From contig MNCI01028786.1 in assembly GCA_015680685.1 (NCBI GenBank), positions 18,840 to 58,129 on the forward strand: a DNA stretch of 39,290 bases, in the 5' to 3' direction. The position numbers and the translations under genes are program-made. The notes under the pieces are model-generated. The model searched no databases, was not told where the DNA came from, and worked only from the letters and a program-made list of their open reading frames with translations. The first letter of the stretch is position 1, and every line of letters begins with the position of its first letter. This document shows, piece by piece, positions 8,797-19,599 of this stretch. Source of the stretch: Gnetum montanum. Its lineage: Eukaryota > Streptophyta > Gnetopsida > Gnetales > Gnetaceae.

Positions 8797-11060
8797 ATGA
8801 CACCAAAGCATTCTGTTTAGGCTTCTACTCTAGAATTTCAAGCTCAACCTCCTTCAAGTAGCTCTATGTCCATTATTTCATAGCAAAATAATGCAGTTAT
8901 GACTTCAAATTATGTATGTAGTTTACTTGGAAAGGAGGAGTTTCAGTATTTTGCTACTTCACAATTGTCTGAATTACTTGTCTTTTCTATTTTCAAGGCT
9001 TCACATTGCAAAATCTTAATAGTTAAATGTTGTAATTAGTACAATAAAAATGGAAGTTCTATTTCATAATTAGTTTTTGGAGCACTAACAATTACCCTTG
9101 CCAAAATCTAGATAGTTTCTAGTTTTCACAATGGGGAGGATCCTTTACTTCCCTTGGTTTTTTCATTTAAGTTTAAAGTAGTTGGCCAAAACAAAATATC
9201 CATTTACATTCATGACTCTACTGTTTGTAAAAGATAATTTCTTCATGGTGATTTTATCAATGAAATTCACTTTGAATTATGCTAATTCATTAATAGCAAG
9301 GTCTTATGGCATTAATGCCATGCCTCTGTTAGTGCCTATTCCATTTATATACTTCATGGTGCTAAGAATGAAAGAGTTTATGATTGGTCCTTATCTTGTT
9401 TTTCTACCTTATATAATACCATGAATGACGTTGCTACTATCAAAAAAAATCCCCAAAATTCTTGTATCATACATTGTGTACCCTTGATCATGTGTTTAAT
9501 CCTAGGTTGTGGTCTTACCACCAAAATATTTAGTCATTAAAATCCTAGTTGATGTCTTAAATTTCTTGAAGAGGATAGAGTTATAAAAAGTAAGATCAAG
9601 GATGGCAAGAACGATCAATTAGTTTTGCAGTAGGCTAGAAATCAAGAAGGAAGCAGTAAGGTACTTTATATGTTTATGTAGTTTATATTTTTGTTGTTAC
9701 TTATGTTTCTTCATGTATTTATTAATAGTGTAATCTAGAATGCAAAATGACCAATCTAGAGTGCCCAGGCTGGGGCTACACAAACTAAAAATGTTCAAGG
9801 TACTTCATATGTTCAAGGTGCTTCAACCTTTGAAAGAGTTCACACCTACCAAGGTACATATAAACATATATAAACATACTAAGGTATATATAAACACACA
9901 CACACACACACACATAAAACCTAGTTTAATGTCTTATTTCTTTTCTAATAAATTCTCTCTTATTACAAAAGTAATGTATTGGGCAAGGTTTTGAACAATC
10001 TCAACAACAACAACAAAGTACAACACAACAAACCCAACAACAACCTTAAAAATAATATCAACAACAAAGTACAAGACAAGATAAAGGGAAAAAACTAGAG
10101 GTAAATTTTAATTATTTTAAGACTTAAATACTTTCCTTTTCCACTTCTTGTATGATATTGACCCTTTTTATGTTGTAGATATCTATGGAGTGGAGGTACT
10201 TTATTTGAGAAATGGAGAGAGATGATACTATAGGTGCAAGTTCCTCACAAATTTTCATTTTTTTCATCTCCCATTCCTCCATCTAGATCATCAAGCATGC
10301 CTTCTTTTTCTATGGTTCCTATAAAATGTTCCTTTCCATAGGCAACACCGACACTAGCTTCAAATTCTGTTCTTGTGGTTTCTTCTTTCTGTATCTTAGG
10401 TTTGTCTTATTCAATGGGATAGATAGTGATAACTATCGAAGAAGAACTCATGCTTCTTAGGCATCTTGGTTAGTGAATTTTTGATAACAAACTCTATTTT
10501 GTTTGTAAGAATATCTACCACTTACGCAAGTCTCAATCATGTAACTTCAGGGAAGATTATGAATTGGTACAGGCTGGAGTTCCATCATCTTTGCATCTAA
10601 TTCTTGAAGATGCTCTAGAAGTTGTTAAAGATCTTGTGCAACTCTTAGGAGAATTGAAGAGTTCTACATGCCTAGCTCGCCATCTAGATACTTGCGAACA
10701 ATTTCTTCAAATTGACAAGAATCGTCTTCAAGTAAATAGTTCTTATTCTTTTCTTTTTCCTTTTTCTCTTTTTGTTCATAACACATAATTTTAGTCTTGT
10801 TTGTGTAGAAGAAAGAGAAGGAATGGTAAAAATACATGGATGATTGGTTGATTCAGATAGAGATGTTAAAGACCTAGCTTAAGAGAAAAGAGAAATCAGT
10901 AGTTGTGGTAAGAAGTACCACTAAGTACATTAAGCAATTTTGTGATGGGCTGGGGGGATGCAAGATGATGCTCAACAAAAGGGATGCCATTGATGAAGAA
11001 TGAGATGCATAGTTAAAGATATTGATAGATCTCCTTGCCTCATTCGATCATAACAAATGA
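8797..11060 (+). pseudogene. Multi-exon gene relic of unknown family
   Basis: Exon 1 (8797 to about 9655) begins at ATG and keeps one frame for about 286 codons with roughly a dozen stops. Readable pieces are TPKHSV, QAQPPSSSSMSII, YVCSLLGKEEFQYF, FHNGEDPLLPLVFSFKFKVV, YDWSLSCFSTLYNTMNDV and IKDGKNDQLVL. Smaller coding-like blocks follow: a Gln-rich block near 9985-10103 (GFEQSQQQQQSTTQQTQQQP) that ends at a GAG|GTAAAT donor, and a Ser/Pro block near 10230-10420. The best exon runs 10432-10731 (VQAGVPSSLHLILEDALEVV, ELKSSTCLARHLDTCEQFL). It ends at CAA|GTAAAT, and the 77-base intron 10732-10808 closes with TGTGTAG. The last exon, 10809-11060, continues in phase (KKEKEW, LKRKEKSVVVVRSTTKYIK, DGLGGCKMMLNKRDAID, LKILIDLLASFDHNK) to a TGA. 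I do not recognise the protein. It may be a host gene relic or a gene carried by a mobile element. Confidence 0.5.
9895..9914. repeat. (CA)10 microsatellite
   Basis: Ten CA dinucleotides run without interruption, preceded by diverged TATATAAACATA units. It falls in a likely intron of the relic at 8797-11060. Confidence 0.95.
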
Positions 11061-11758
11061 TCACTTTTCTTATTCTTTTTATTCCACATCTTTCCTTTTT
11101 ATTCCATATCTTTTGTTTTTCTTGTGTTTTGCTTCTTCCTTTCTTTCTTTACATATATTCTTCTTGGATGTACTTTTTTTATCATAATAATAAATAAAAT
11201 GATACTTTCCTTCCACTTTGGCTCTTGAATCATGGTTTACTTTCCAAATATGACATCCTATTCCTGGATGTCATAAAAACATGTTCTTTTACTTATCACA
11301 TTCATCGTATTCTTGAATAATATAATGAAAACATCATAAAATACTTTATAACCGGATTAACTAGTAAATGAATAACTAGTATAAGGAATAGGAAAGAAAA
11401 GAAGAAAAAAATTATTAATAAGAGAAAGTGTACTGTAACATCCTATGGGTTATCTTTCCATGCCACTTAAGCCTTAGAGGCAATCTAGCACTACCACCAT
11501 GGTTAGGCTATCTAGCCAAAGGGGTGATCAATCCCTTCTTATCCTACTTCACTTGGCTCCTATCACTTACATTTCTAGGCTCTGCAACTCCATGTTAGCA
11601 TGACCTCTAAACTAGGCCTTAAATGGCATAGGTCAAACTCATTCCCAAGGGATACATGAATAATCGTAACTCCTCATAATGAGGTAATCCTTCATTTGAA
11701 CATTAATTACATTGTTACAATTTGTTTCCACCCTTAACAAGGGACAAGATTTTGTAGT
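11061..11758. other. Non-coding DNA between relic and minisatellite
   Basis: 11061-11430 is T-rich and would be the 3' flank of the relic. From 11434 the composition shifts and begins TGTAACATCC, similar to the TGTAACACCC start of some plant gypsy LTRs. No partner LTR or coding domain follows, so this is left unassigned. Confidence 0.35.
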
Positions 11759-12670
11759 ATGAGGTTCAAGGTTTGGGATTTATAGTTCTAGGTTTGAGGT
11801 TTTGGATTTCAGATTTTGGATTCAAGGTTTGGGGTTCTAGATTTTGGTTATAGTGTTAAGGATTCAAGGTTAAGAATTATAGGATCAGGATTCAGGGTTT
11901 TAAGTTTTGAGTTCGAGGTTGAGGGTTTCAAGTTGAGGATTCAGGGTTTAGGATGTTGGATTCAAGGTTCAAGGTTTAGGGTTCTAGGTTATAGGTTCAA
12001 AGTTCAAGATTTAGGTTTCAAGGTTCATGGTTCATAGTTTAGGGTTTAGGGTTTTAGTGTAAAAAGTTAAGGGTAAAAGGTTAAAAGTTAAAACGTTAAA
12101 AGGTAAATTTAAAAAGTTAAAAATTTAATAATTAAAAAGTTAAAAATTAAGTATAAAAAGTTAAAACATTAAGCATAAAGAATTTTATGTTTTAAAGGTT
12201 TATGGTTTAGGGTACGGGGTACAAGCTTTGGGGGTTGGGATTGAGGATTTAAGGTTTGCGGTTTCGGATTCAATGTTCAAGGTCAAGTGTTCTATGTTTG
12301 GGGTTTGGGATTTTGGGTTTGGGGTCAAGGGTTTAGGATTTAGGGTTTGGGGTTTAGGATTTAGGTTTGAGGTTCAGTGTTTAGTGTTCAAGGTTCAGGG
12401 TTCTAGGATTATGGTTTAGGGTTTGGGGTTGAGCATTTAGGATTCAAGTTTAGGATTCAAGGTTTGGGATTCAAGGTTTAGTGTTCAGTGTTCAAGATTC
12501 AAGATTCTAGTTTTAAGTTTTCAAGTTTAGGGTTCAAGTTTCAAGGTTCAAGATTTGGGATTCAGGGTTGTGCATTCAGGTTTCAAGGTTTAGGGCTCAA
12601 GGTTTCAATTTCAAGGTTTAGGATTCAAGGTTTAAGGTTTAGTGTTCAAGATTTAGGGTTTAGGGTTGAG
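11759..12670. repeat. Degenerate telomere-like minisatellite (TTTAGGG / TTCAAGG variants)
   Basis: For about 900 bases nearly every 7 bases is a variant of TTTAGGG, such as GGTTCAAGG, GATTCAGGG, GTTTGGGG and GTTCTAGG. The exact plant telomere unit TTTAGGG recurs, for example in GGTTTAGGGTTTAGGG near 12030 and at the right end near 12655. A middle part (12058-12185) has drifted to AAAAGTTAAAAG units. Short plus-strand open frames here (11816-12673) exist only because the repeat lacks stops in some frames. This is an interstitial, heavily diverged telomeric-type array. Copy A is inserted at its right end. Confidence 0.85.
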
Positions 12671-13540
12671 TGAAACACCACCAAATCTAGACTACAACAT
12701 CTTGGTTGTAAATTTTGGCAAAAAGTGAGAACTACATTTGACCCCTCTGTAGAGCATAGAGAGCATAGTTAATTGGAGGGAAAAATCTTGAAATTTTGCC
12801 AAAGTGTTGAGATTATGCTCTCCTCAAGCACACCATTCAAAGCATAGATAGTGTAGTTGTGGAGAGTGTAGTCAGCAGAAGGCCAGTTTTTGCAAATTTT
12901 GCTAAGTGTCAAGATTATGCTTGACCCTAGTTGAGAAAGTAGAGATCAGCTTCATAAATTTTTGCAAGTGTCAAGACTACACTCACATCCAATTGGGAGC
13001 ATAGTCAACCTCCCAGGAAGAGCATAGTCTACAAAAAGTCCATTTTCCTCATAGATTTCATCAGTAGTGAGATTATCCTCTCCCCCAGCCCAGAGCATAG
13101 TCACCTTTTAGAATAGTGTAGTTAGCAAGGATAGTCTCCAACAACCTTCATAGCATAGCAACGATGCTCAGCTTAGCTCCAAAATGCAGTCAACTCACCC
13201 TTAGCAAGCATAGTCAGCAAAATGCTTCTTTTTTGTATCCCCTTTTGTTCCAAAATTATAACTACACTTAACCCCACATGAGAGCATGGAGAGTGTAGTC
13301 CCATAGAGCGTAATCTCTAAGTGTCATTTTCAAGTACCCTGCAGTCCTCTCAGTGCACACATATGTGGTTGGTAGCATGGTCACAGTCTCACAGTCTTGT
13401 AGAGTTCAGCAGAGCACAACAAAGTGCAACACCATTAGCCCCATCAATACACCACATGAACAGTAACTACATTAAGTGTAGTCCCAGTTGCCCCATCTAC
13501 CACATGGCAGCCATCCCACATTTCTTGCTAATCCTAAACC

Positions 13541-13548
13541 TATAAATA
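13541..13548 (+). promoter_or_regulatory. TATA box in the copy A LTR
   Basis: TATAAATA lies 870 bases into the LTR, in CCTAAACCTATAAATACTTG. The same box occurs in the LTRs of copies B (22835-22842) and C (29793-29800), each preceded on the element strand by CTAGCC- or TTAGCC-like sequence. It should drive transcription from U3 into R, starting around 13570. Confidence 0.8.
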
Positions 13549-13569
13549 CTTGTGCCCTCAACATTTTTA

Positions 13570-13588
13570 GGGGGGGGGGGGGGGGGGG
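13570..13588 (+). repeat. 19-base G homopolymer at the LTR transcription start region
   Basis: Nineteen G follow ACATTTTTA, 22 bases downstream of the TATA box. Copies B and C have only about four or five at the same place. It may be a real expansion or a sequencing or assembly artefact, since G homopolymers are error-prone. Confidence 0.9.
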
Positions 13589-14275
13589 CAGCCTTTTTTG
13601 GTTTGGCAAGTTTAACAAGTGGTTGGTGAAGGAGTGAATGAGCAAAGTGGTAGACCACCAACAAAACATCGCATTTAGTAGCACACTATAGCAGTCAACA
13701 TCGTAGATGCAAATGCTTTGGTAGGACACTTGTCTTTATGGCTAGATAGCCTAGGGACCATGACTACACTATCCAGTTGTGCTTGCTATACACTTTGTAC
13801 CTTCTAAATTCCCTTCTAGTGTTAACTATGCTCAATCCCATTTTGGGTGGTATTCTGCTTCATTTTCTCTATTTCTTTACATTTTCCACACTTTATTTAC
13901 ATTTTTCACTATTTTTACTGTGTAAACATGCTTGAACTATGCTCAAGTGGTGGTCCTCATGTGTTGACACCATCCACCTCACTAAGACTCTTTACTATGC
14001 TCACCCCCTTCGATGGCTATAACTATGCTCTACCCCACTAATACCACAAAAATCAAAAGTACCATAAACACCACTTCCACCCTTAGCACTGTCTTGCATT
14101 AGCACTGCAACTAACCACATTGCACCTCTGTTGCATCTAGTAAGTCCTTGTTTGATCGACTAGACCATCTAGGGTGCCCTACCTTTGCCTCCAGTAGGCC
14201 TTCACGTGGACTTGGGGTTAGGCTATGTGCCCATGGACCTTAGTGTTCTAGACACCAATGTTTTGGATCGTTTGA

Positions 14276-14751
14276 GTTTCTAGCGCTAAAAGAAGGGTTG
14301 AACCACTTTTTCAAACTTTGTTGTGGTTGTCTCCCGTGCTCTCTGCATCGCAATTGTTGGCTTTGGGCTAGTGTAGACCATAACACCCCTATGGACCTAT
14401 TACATGCATAGTAGTAGCTAGATCTTAGGCTAGCATAGGAATTTTCTACTAACTTTTCAATGTAGATTGGACCCCATAGTTGGTCCCCTTGGGACCCTGC
14501 ATAGCAACCCAAATCACACTCATTTCCACTACTTGCTAAAAATCCATCATTTTTAGCTGGAGCGTAGTCATCTCCAGTGTAGCCAGTGTAGTCTGCTCTC
14601 TGGCATGGAGAGTGTAGTTAGTGTAGTCTACTCTCTAGTGTGGAGAGCATAGTCAGTGGTTTTAGCTAGGATAGGGTTAGTTTCAACATAGTCCATAATG
14701 TTTTGTAACCAGTAACCCTTGCAGTTCCCTCTTGTAACTTGATCTACGTCC
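14276..14751 (+). other. Copy A leader and decayed primer site
   Basis: TTTCTAGCGCTAAAAGAAGG at 14277-14296 aligns with TTTTTGGCACTAGAAAGAG beside the LTR of copy C (36303-36322, minus strand). A shared ancestor near TTTGGCGCTAGAAAG would be a tRNA 3'-end complement, though I cannot name the tRNA with certainty. The leader then carries GGAGCGTAGTCATC and GTGTAGTCTACTCTC motifs like those of U3. Confidence 0.5.
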
Positions 14752-17470
14752 ATGAACCCAAATCAACCCTTGATGTCAATCTTAAATACACTCAAGATCT
14801 TGTCCATTTAATAGGAGACTAGGATTGATGACCCTAGAAATCTTGTAATAGCAGGACTAAGGTAATTCCTTAGGTTATGTGGTTAATACCCATAATACAC
14901 TACACTAAGTAACGTGTAGTACCATGTCATATGTGCAAAGATTCAAGCAAGGTTATTTGTAGACTGCTCTGACATGGATGCAAAACGAAACTAATAGCTA
15001 ATCCACTGGGATGGATAGGAGTATATTTCCTTCTTATTTGATATCATCCTACTCATAGAGCCCTACCATCAATTATTAGCCTAGCTCATCTGAGTAGGTG
15101 AGTGCAACATAGGAATGAACTACGAAGACCCTGTACAGGAGGAAGAGGATTATTTTAAATCTTACTTCAAGCATGAGGGCTCCTTGTACACCATATTCCA
15201 ATGATTAATCCTTGTTTGGCTCCTCCTCCACCTAGTTCACCCATTCTCTTTGAGACATTCATAGAACCAGCATCACCTTCCCACTTTGCCAAGCCTAGGT
15301 CAATGCTTGTAATAGCAACGCAGCAGACACAACACACACATTATGACGTAGTGGCTCCCCTTGACTTGCCCTTTGTGGCATCATCATAACCCATTCAACC
15401 ATCTCTACCTATAGTAACCATATTAGCTTAACCATACGTCCATATAGGGCCCATCTCTAGGCCCCAAACGACTCAAGCATCCTACATCCTACCTATTTCG
15501 TTGGTGCCCCTAGCATCGGCCCAACCCATGCATGTGTTGCTTATCTCAATCATAATCCCTATGGCACAAATAATGCATCAAGCACATTGTGTAGTTTTGC
15601 AACCCACAACCAGGCCAAGGATCACATAGTTAGTCCACCATCAGATAACATAGCCAGCACAACCAGCTGAAGCATCTCAAAGCTTAAACCAACAATTTTA
15701 GATGATCTAAAGCTTGATAGAAGAGGTGAAGTGACTTAAAGCTACCTCCTCTAAAATTGTTAAAGTATTGGACTTATATCAAGATGACCCTATAAGTCCT
15801 ATGGTTTTGCCTCTAACTCTTCTAGCTAGAGTTTCACTACCTCAATTCACCAAATACAACGAGGGAGATCCCAATGTGCATCTGGTCACATTTAGGTTAG
15901 AGTGCCCATTGTTGCAAGCATGACTACATGCATTCATGCACATGTTTGCCATGTCACTGATGGGAAAAGCATTAGATTGATATCATGCACTACCCAAAGG
16001 CTCTATCTCCTCTTTGGAGGACCTCTTAAGCTAATTCATAATGTGCTTTAAATACAACTTGAAGCTAGAGACAACCTAAGACCAGCTAATGTAAGTCAAG
16101 TAAGGCCACCTAGAGCCTGTGCAGAAGGTCATTCAATGCTGGAGTGCCTTGTTAAATGAAATACAAGAGCCAATAGCTAAAGCACATCTCTTAGCCATTT
16201 TCAAGGGCATAGTCAACAACTTTATAAAGCCAAAACCGTATTACTTGGGCCGACAATCCCTAAGCCAAGTCTTCACTGAAACCAAAAGCATAAAAGATGT
16301 GGTAGAAGCTAACAAGGACCTGGCCTATGTGGCCTACAAGAACCAACATGCAAGGAGAACATAGAGAAGGGAAAGAAAAATGCAACGGTGGCAACTATAG
16401 CCAAAGAAACCAAAGCAACCAATTAGAGGTAGACAACTAGGCAACCCAAGGCCCTGGCTAACAATAAAGCTATGAACTCTAGCACTAAGGTAATCAACAA
16501 GCCTACATCCTTGGTGGCCATAGTGCAAGTTGTTCAAAGGTCCAACTTTGAGCACAATGATCACTCTAAGTATACCCTATTGCCACTAAAGCCTTCAGAG
16601 CTACTAGACCAACTGCTAAAAGCTAGACGTCTCCAATACAAACAAATGTCTAAAGATGCCCACAAAAAAATATCATAAATACTATGAGCTACTAAGAAAT
16701 ACTGCTTCGACAACACCAAACGAGCCCTTGATCCCAAGACATTTTAGGCTAGCCCAATTTTTCCATTACCACTAGTTGCCTGACCATAGCTTGGACTTTT
16801 GCTTAACCTTGCAAGATAACCTGCAAAGGTTGATCGATAGAGGTGAGCTGGTACTTGACACTACAAACTCGGTTGGGCCTCAAAACTAGTCCATGAGGGT
16901 GTACAATGATCCTCTAAACACAAATTATGTTTACTATGTCATAAATGCTATCAGTGTTGATAACAATCCAAAACTAGTATAGTAGCCATTTGTGGTTCGG
17001 GTGCCCTCTAGTAGTGCATGGGTCCCCTTAGCCCCCACAAGTTCAAGGCCTTCTTTCATTATTAAAGTGCCATATCAAGCATCCACAATGTCCTTCATAA
17101 TTAGGGTCCCCCAGCAAGTTGCATCAACAACAATCATTCAGCTTCCCTTCATTGTCAAAGTGTCACAACATGCTAGCTCCTCATCTATCTGAAGCATAGT
17201 AGTAGCTAATGCATTAGTTCCTTTCTTTCCAATAGAAAACCTCATTGGCAACATTGGTAGGTCCCTTAGGCAACAACATAGGAGATCCAATGAGCGTTTT
17301 GAGGAAAAAATGATTAGGCAACATCAAGACCACAGAGCACTACATCTATCAAAACTAGTTCCTATATATGTGGCTCCTATGACCAAAAAAACTAAAGAGG
17401 CCACAATGATCAAATTTAAAAGCGAGCATTGAGACCCCTAAGTAAGCCAAGCAAACAAAGCCTAAGTCAC
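14752..17470 (+). pseudogene. Gag polyprotein of copy A, decayed
   Basis: The start ATGAACCCAAATCAACC gives MNPNQP, matching MNPDQP in copy C. About 190 bases on, VICAKIQARLFVD matches FVCAKIQAGLLVD of copy C. A Pro-rich part (15200-15700) leads to the retrotransposon-gag core: DLYQDDPISPMVLPLTL, LPQFTKYNEGDPNVHLVTF, FAMSLMGKALD, YHALPKGSISSLEDLL and MCFKYNLKLETT. It is followed at 16119-16364 by IQCWSALLNEIQEPIAKAHL and LAIFKGIVNNFIKPKPYY. A Tat-type C-terminal motif follows with HYH, DHSLDFCLTLQDNLQRLIDRG. Stops and frameshifts are frequent. Gag forms the particle and packages element RNA. By its size it was a complete gag reading frame before decay. Confidence 0.75.
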
Positions 17471-17839
17471 CTCCATGAGAAATCCATCTCTTAGGCTACA
17501 TGGAAGAAGTCAAGGCCAACAAAAACATGGCTAATGGCAAGGATTTCATGGACACATTAGCCTAAGTCAAATAAGTGCTTAAACTAAAAAATACAACATT
17601 GAGTTTGTATAAGCTGATCATGACCTCATCTGCCCACTACGAAGCATTGGTGTGGATGTTAATCTCCATCCCTATCACAGAGGACATCCTTGCATATGAG
17701 ACCTCCATCCATGCAATGATATTGCGCCCTACACCATAGGAATCAAATTCCACATCTCTAGCATTTCGTGATGAAGTAATCAAGGTTAATCTCGAGAGGG
17801 ACAAGGTCATAATAGCTCCTATGTTTATTACTATATACA

Positions 17840-18371
17840 TTAAGTAATGCAAGATTCACAGAGTGCACATTGATGACGAAGTAGCAACAAACATAATACC
17901 ATACACCGTCATGGATAAGCAAGGCCTCACAGATCAAATTAGGCCAACAAAAACTGCATGCGGGAAATCTTTCAATAGGTCAAGTGTCATTGTTACTATA
18001 GCTTTTATAGCAGGGGAGTAATTCCCCACCATTGTTGTGTTCATTGTCATAGAAGAGATGCCAAGCTTGAACTTGATATTTGGCAGATCTTCACTGGCCC
18101 AATTATGAGTTGTCTCCTCTTCAATTCATCAAGAGATTCACTTCCAATACGAAGGTGGTGAAGTTATCATCCATGATGATAATGCTACCTCCTTAGCCAT
18201 CAACAATGTAGACATGGAGCAATGGTTAGAGGTTGAGTTTCCTAATGATGCATTCGTGGCAAAGAACATGACGCATGAAGGAGATACAAGTGAAAGAGTA
18301 GTGGAAGCTAGTGACCTCTTGGAGGATGCCCTTTGGGCACAATCACCCTTTGACATAGCAAGCAAAGGTTA
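17840..18371 (+). pseudogene. Aspartic protease region of copy A, decayed
   Basis: The frame reads VHIDDEVATNIIPYTVMDKQ, RPTKTACGKSFNRSSVIV, VIEEMPSLNLIFGRSSLAQL and IHQEIHFQYEGGEVIIHDD. It aligns along its length with the 148-codon open protease frame of copy C (VNDGVVTN, VIEEMPGFNLILDRPWLAEL, IHQEIHLPYEGGQVIIHGD). IDDE takes the place of the D-S/T-G active-site triplet, and IFGRS takes the place of ILGRPWL. The frame holds one TAA and one TGA. After protease the tail PPNPHWVRKQLCN is shared with copy C (PPNPHPIRKQLHD), and there coding ends in both. Confidence 0.75.
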
Positions 18372-18754
18372 AGGGGATTACTGGATAGTACAATCCATAC
18401 CCTATGCGCCTCCTAACCCACACTGGGTTAGAAAGCAACTATGCAACTAACGTATCCTCTTAGTCCAAAATGCGCAAGGTGCTTACCCGCTATTTGCTTC
18501 TGTGCACCTTGCATTTAACTTTTTTCATATGTTGCATTTTTTTTTGCATTAGATTAGCATAGTAGTATGCTATTTTCATTTAGCTTGATTTCTCACATTA
18601 TGCATTAGTTCACTTAGTTTACACATTTATCCACTTTATTTATGCATTTTCTTGTTTAGTTTACACTTTTGTAGTTATTACATTAATGCATGAAAAACAT
18701 TAAAAATGCATAAAAATCATAAACGAAAAAATCACACAAAAAGAGAGATAGCAA
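18372..18754 (+). other. Non-coding tail of copy A where pol should begin
   Basis: T-rich sequence with repeated TTTATGCATTTT, ATTAGTTCACTTAG and CATTAATGCATG motifs. Its reverse complement is recognisable at 32180-32560 in copy C in the same relative position between protease and tandem repeats. No RT, RNase H or integrase motif is present in any frame. Confidence 0.65.
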
Positions 18755-19135
18755 TATGTGGCCTAGAATGGCCTTAAACTATCACCATGGCCCAGAATGT
18801 CCTTAAACTATTGCTGTGGCCCGGAATGACCTTATATTATCGCTATGGCCCAGAATGGCCCTAAACTATCACCTTGGCCCACTATAGCCTAAAACTGGCA
18901 AGCCATATTCCCTTTAACTCTGTAGCAATGGCTTGTTATGGCCTTAAATTGGCAACGCATGGTCCAAAATGGCTGAAAACTAGCATCGGCCCTCCTGCCA
19001 TGGCCTCAAACTAGCATGGGACCTGTCAAGGCTTTAAACTAATAACAAAATCGTTATGGCTCGTTATGGCCTAGTATCATTATGGCTCGCAATGGTCTAG
19101 TATTTCCATGGCTTACAATGGCCCAATATCACTAT
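18755..19135. repeat. Tandem array, TGGCC..AATGGCC..TTAAACTA units (copy A)
   Basis: About twelve units of 26-32 bases, for example ATGGCCCAGAATGGCC followed by TTAAACTATCACC. Reverse-complemented, the unit contains AGTTTAAGGCCAT and aligns with CTAGTTTATAGTCATAGC of copies B and C. The arrays therefore have a common origin. Later units (19030-19130) shift to ATGGCTCGTTATGGCC. Confidence 0.85.
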
Positions 19136-19599
19136 TGTTGCATAACTCTAGGTTAGCATAACACATCTTTGCCACATTAATTCATCATGTAGACATGTTA
19201 GCATAGGTCACATTATAAGCATACTCATCGAAAATGTGATAAAATCATCATACAGCGATAAAAGTTTGCACATTAAACTTAGCAAATAGTCATACACAAC
19301 AAAATGTGGCATGAATAGCAACACATAGCCACAACATAGTATGAGTAGCATCACATAGAAAAAATGTAGCAAAAAAGCCTTATAGGAGGTACATCTAGTC
19401 ATGCTTAGCTAGTAGCATTAGGTGGAGGTGGAGGTTCTGCTTCCTCTACTAGGTTGTTGGGGTCTTCAAGCATCACCTAGCATCTACCACAACCAAAAAC
19501 AAGTATACACAATTACTAAGTACACATTACATGTAGCAAGCTAACTCAAAAAAACAAAATCATAAAAAACCTAATGGAGCAAAAACTAACTTGGGAGGG
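19136..19599. other. Non-coding DNA between copy A tail and the unknown relic
   Basis: 19136-19400 is rich in AGCATAGG and ACATAGTATGAG motifs without a coding frame. 19400-19599 has GGTGGAGGTGGAGGTTCTGC, then A-rich DNA. The boundary of copy A and whatever carries the relic at 19600-22050 lies here. Confidence 0.4.

Larger units (their letters stand above)
12671..14275 (+). repeat. 5' LTR of copy A
   Basis: The start TGAAACACCACCAAAT is the reverse complement of the right end of the copy B LTR at 23796. The end (about 14275) is placed by aligning AGTGTTCTAGACACC...GTTTTGGATC with the LTR ends of B and C. This gives about 1.6 kb, the same as B (1620) and C (1670). U3 is rich in AGCATAGTC and GTGTAGTC motifs. 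The left flank ends TTGAG, and no target-site duplicate can be checked without the other end. Short frames inside are shadows. Confidence 0.75.
12671..19400 (+). mobile_element. Copy A: gag-protease LTR element without pol (Tat-like gypsy)
   Basis: Order on the plus strand is 5' LTR (12671 to about 14275), leader with a decayed primer site, gag (14752 to about 17470), protease (about 17840-18371), then a non-coding tail with tandem repeats (18372-19135). RT, RNase H and integrase are absent, and the change from protease to non-coding DNA matches that of copy C. No 3' LTR in this orientation is visible. The right end is therefore undefined and set here at the start of the unknown relic. Copy A may continue beyond copy B if B is inserted into it. 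Confidence 0.7.

Noticed and set aside
11434-11760. TGTAACATCC start resembling a gypsy LTR
   Set aside because: No partner LTR, primer site or internal domain follows within a sensible distance.
11816-12673. Three plus-strand frames rich in GF, GL and RVQG
   Set aside because: They are translations of the TTTAGGG/TTCAAGG minisatellite, which lacks stops in some frames. They are not genes.
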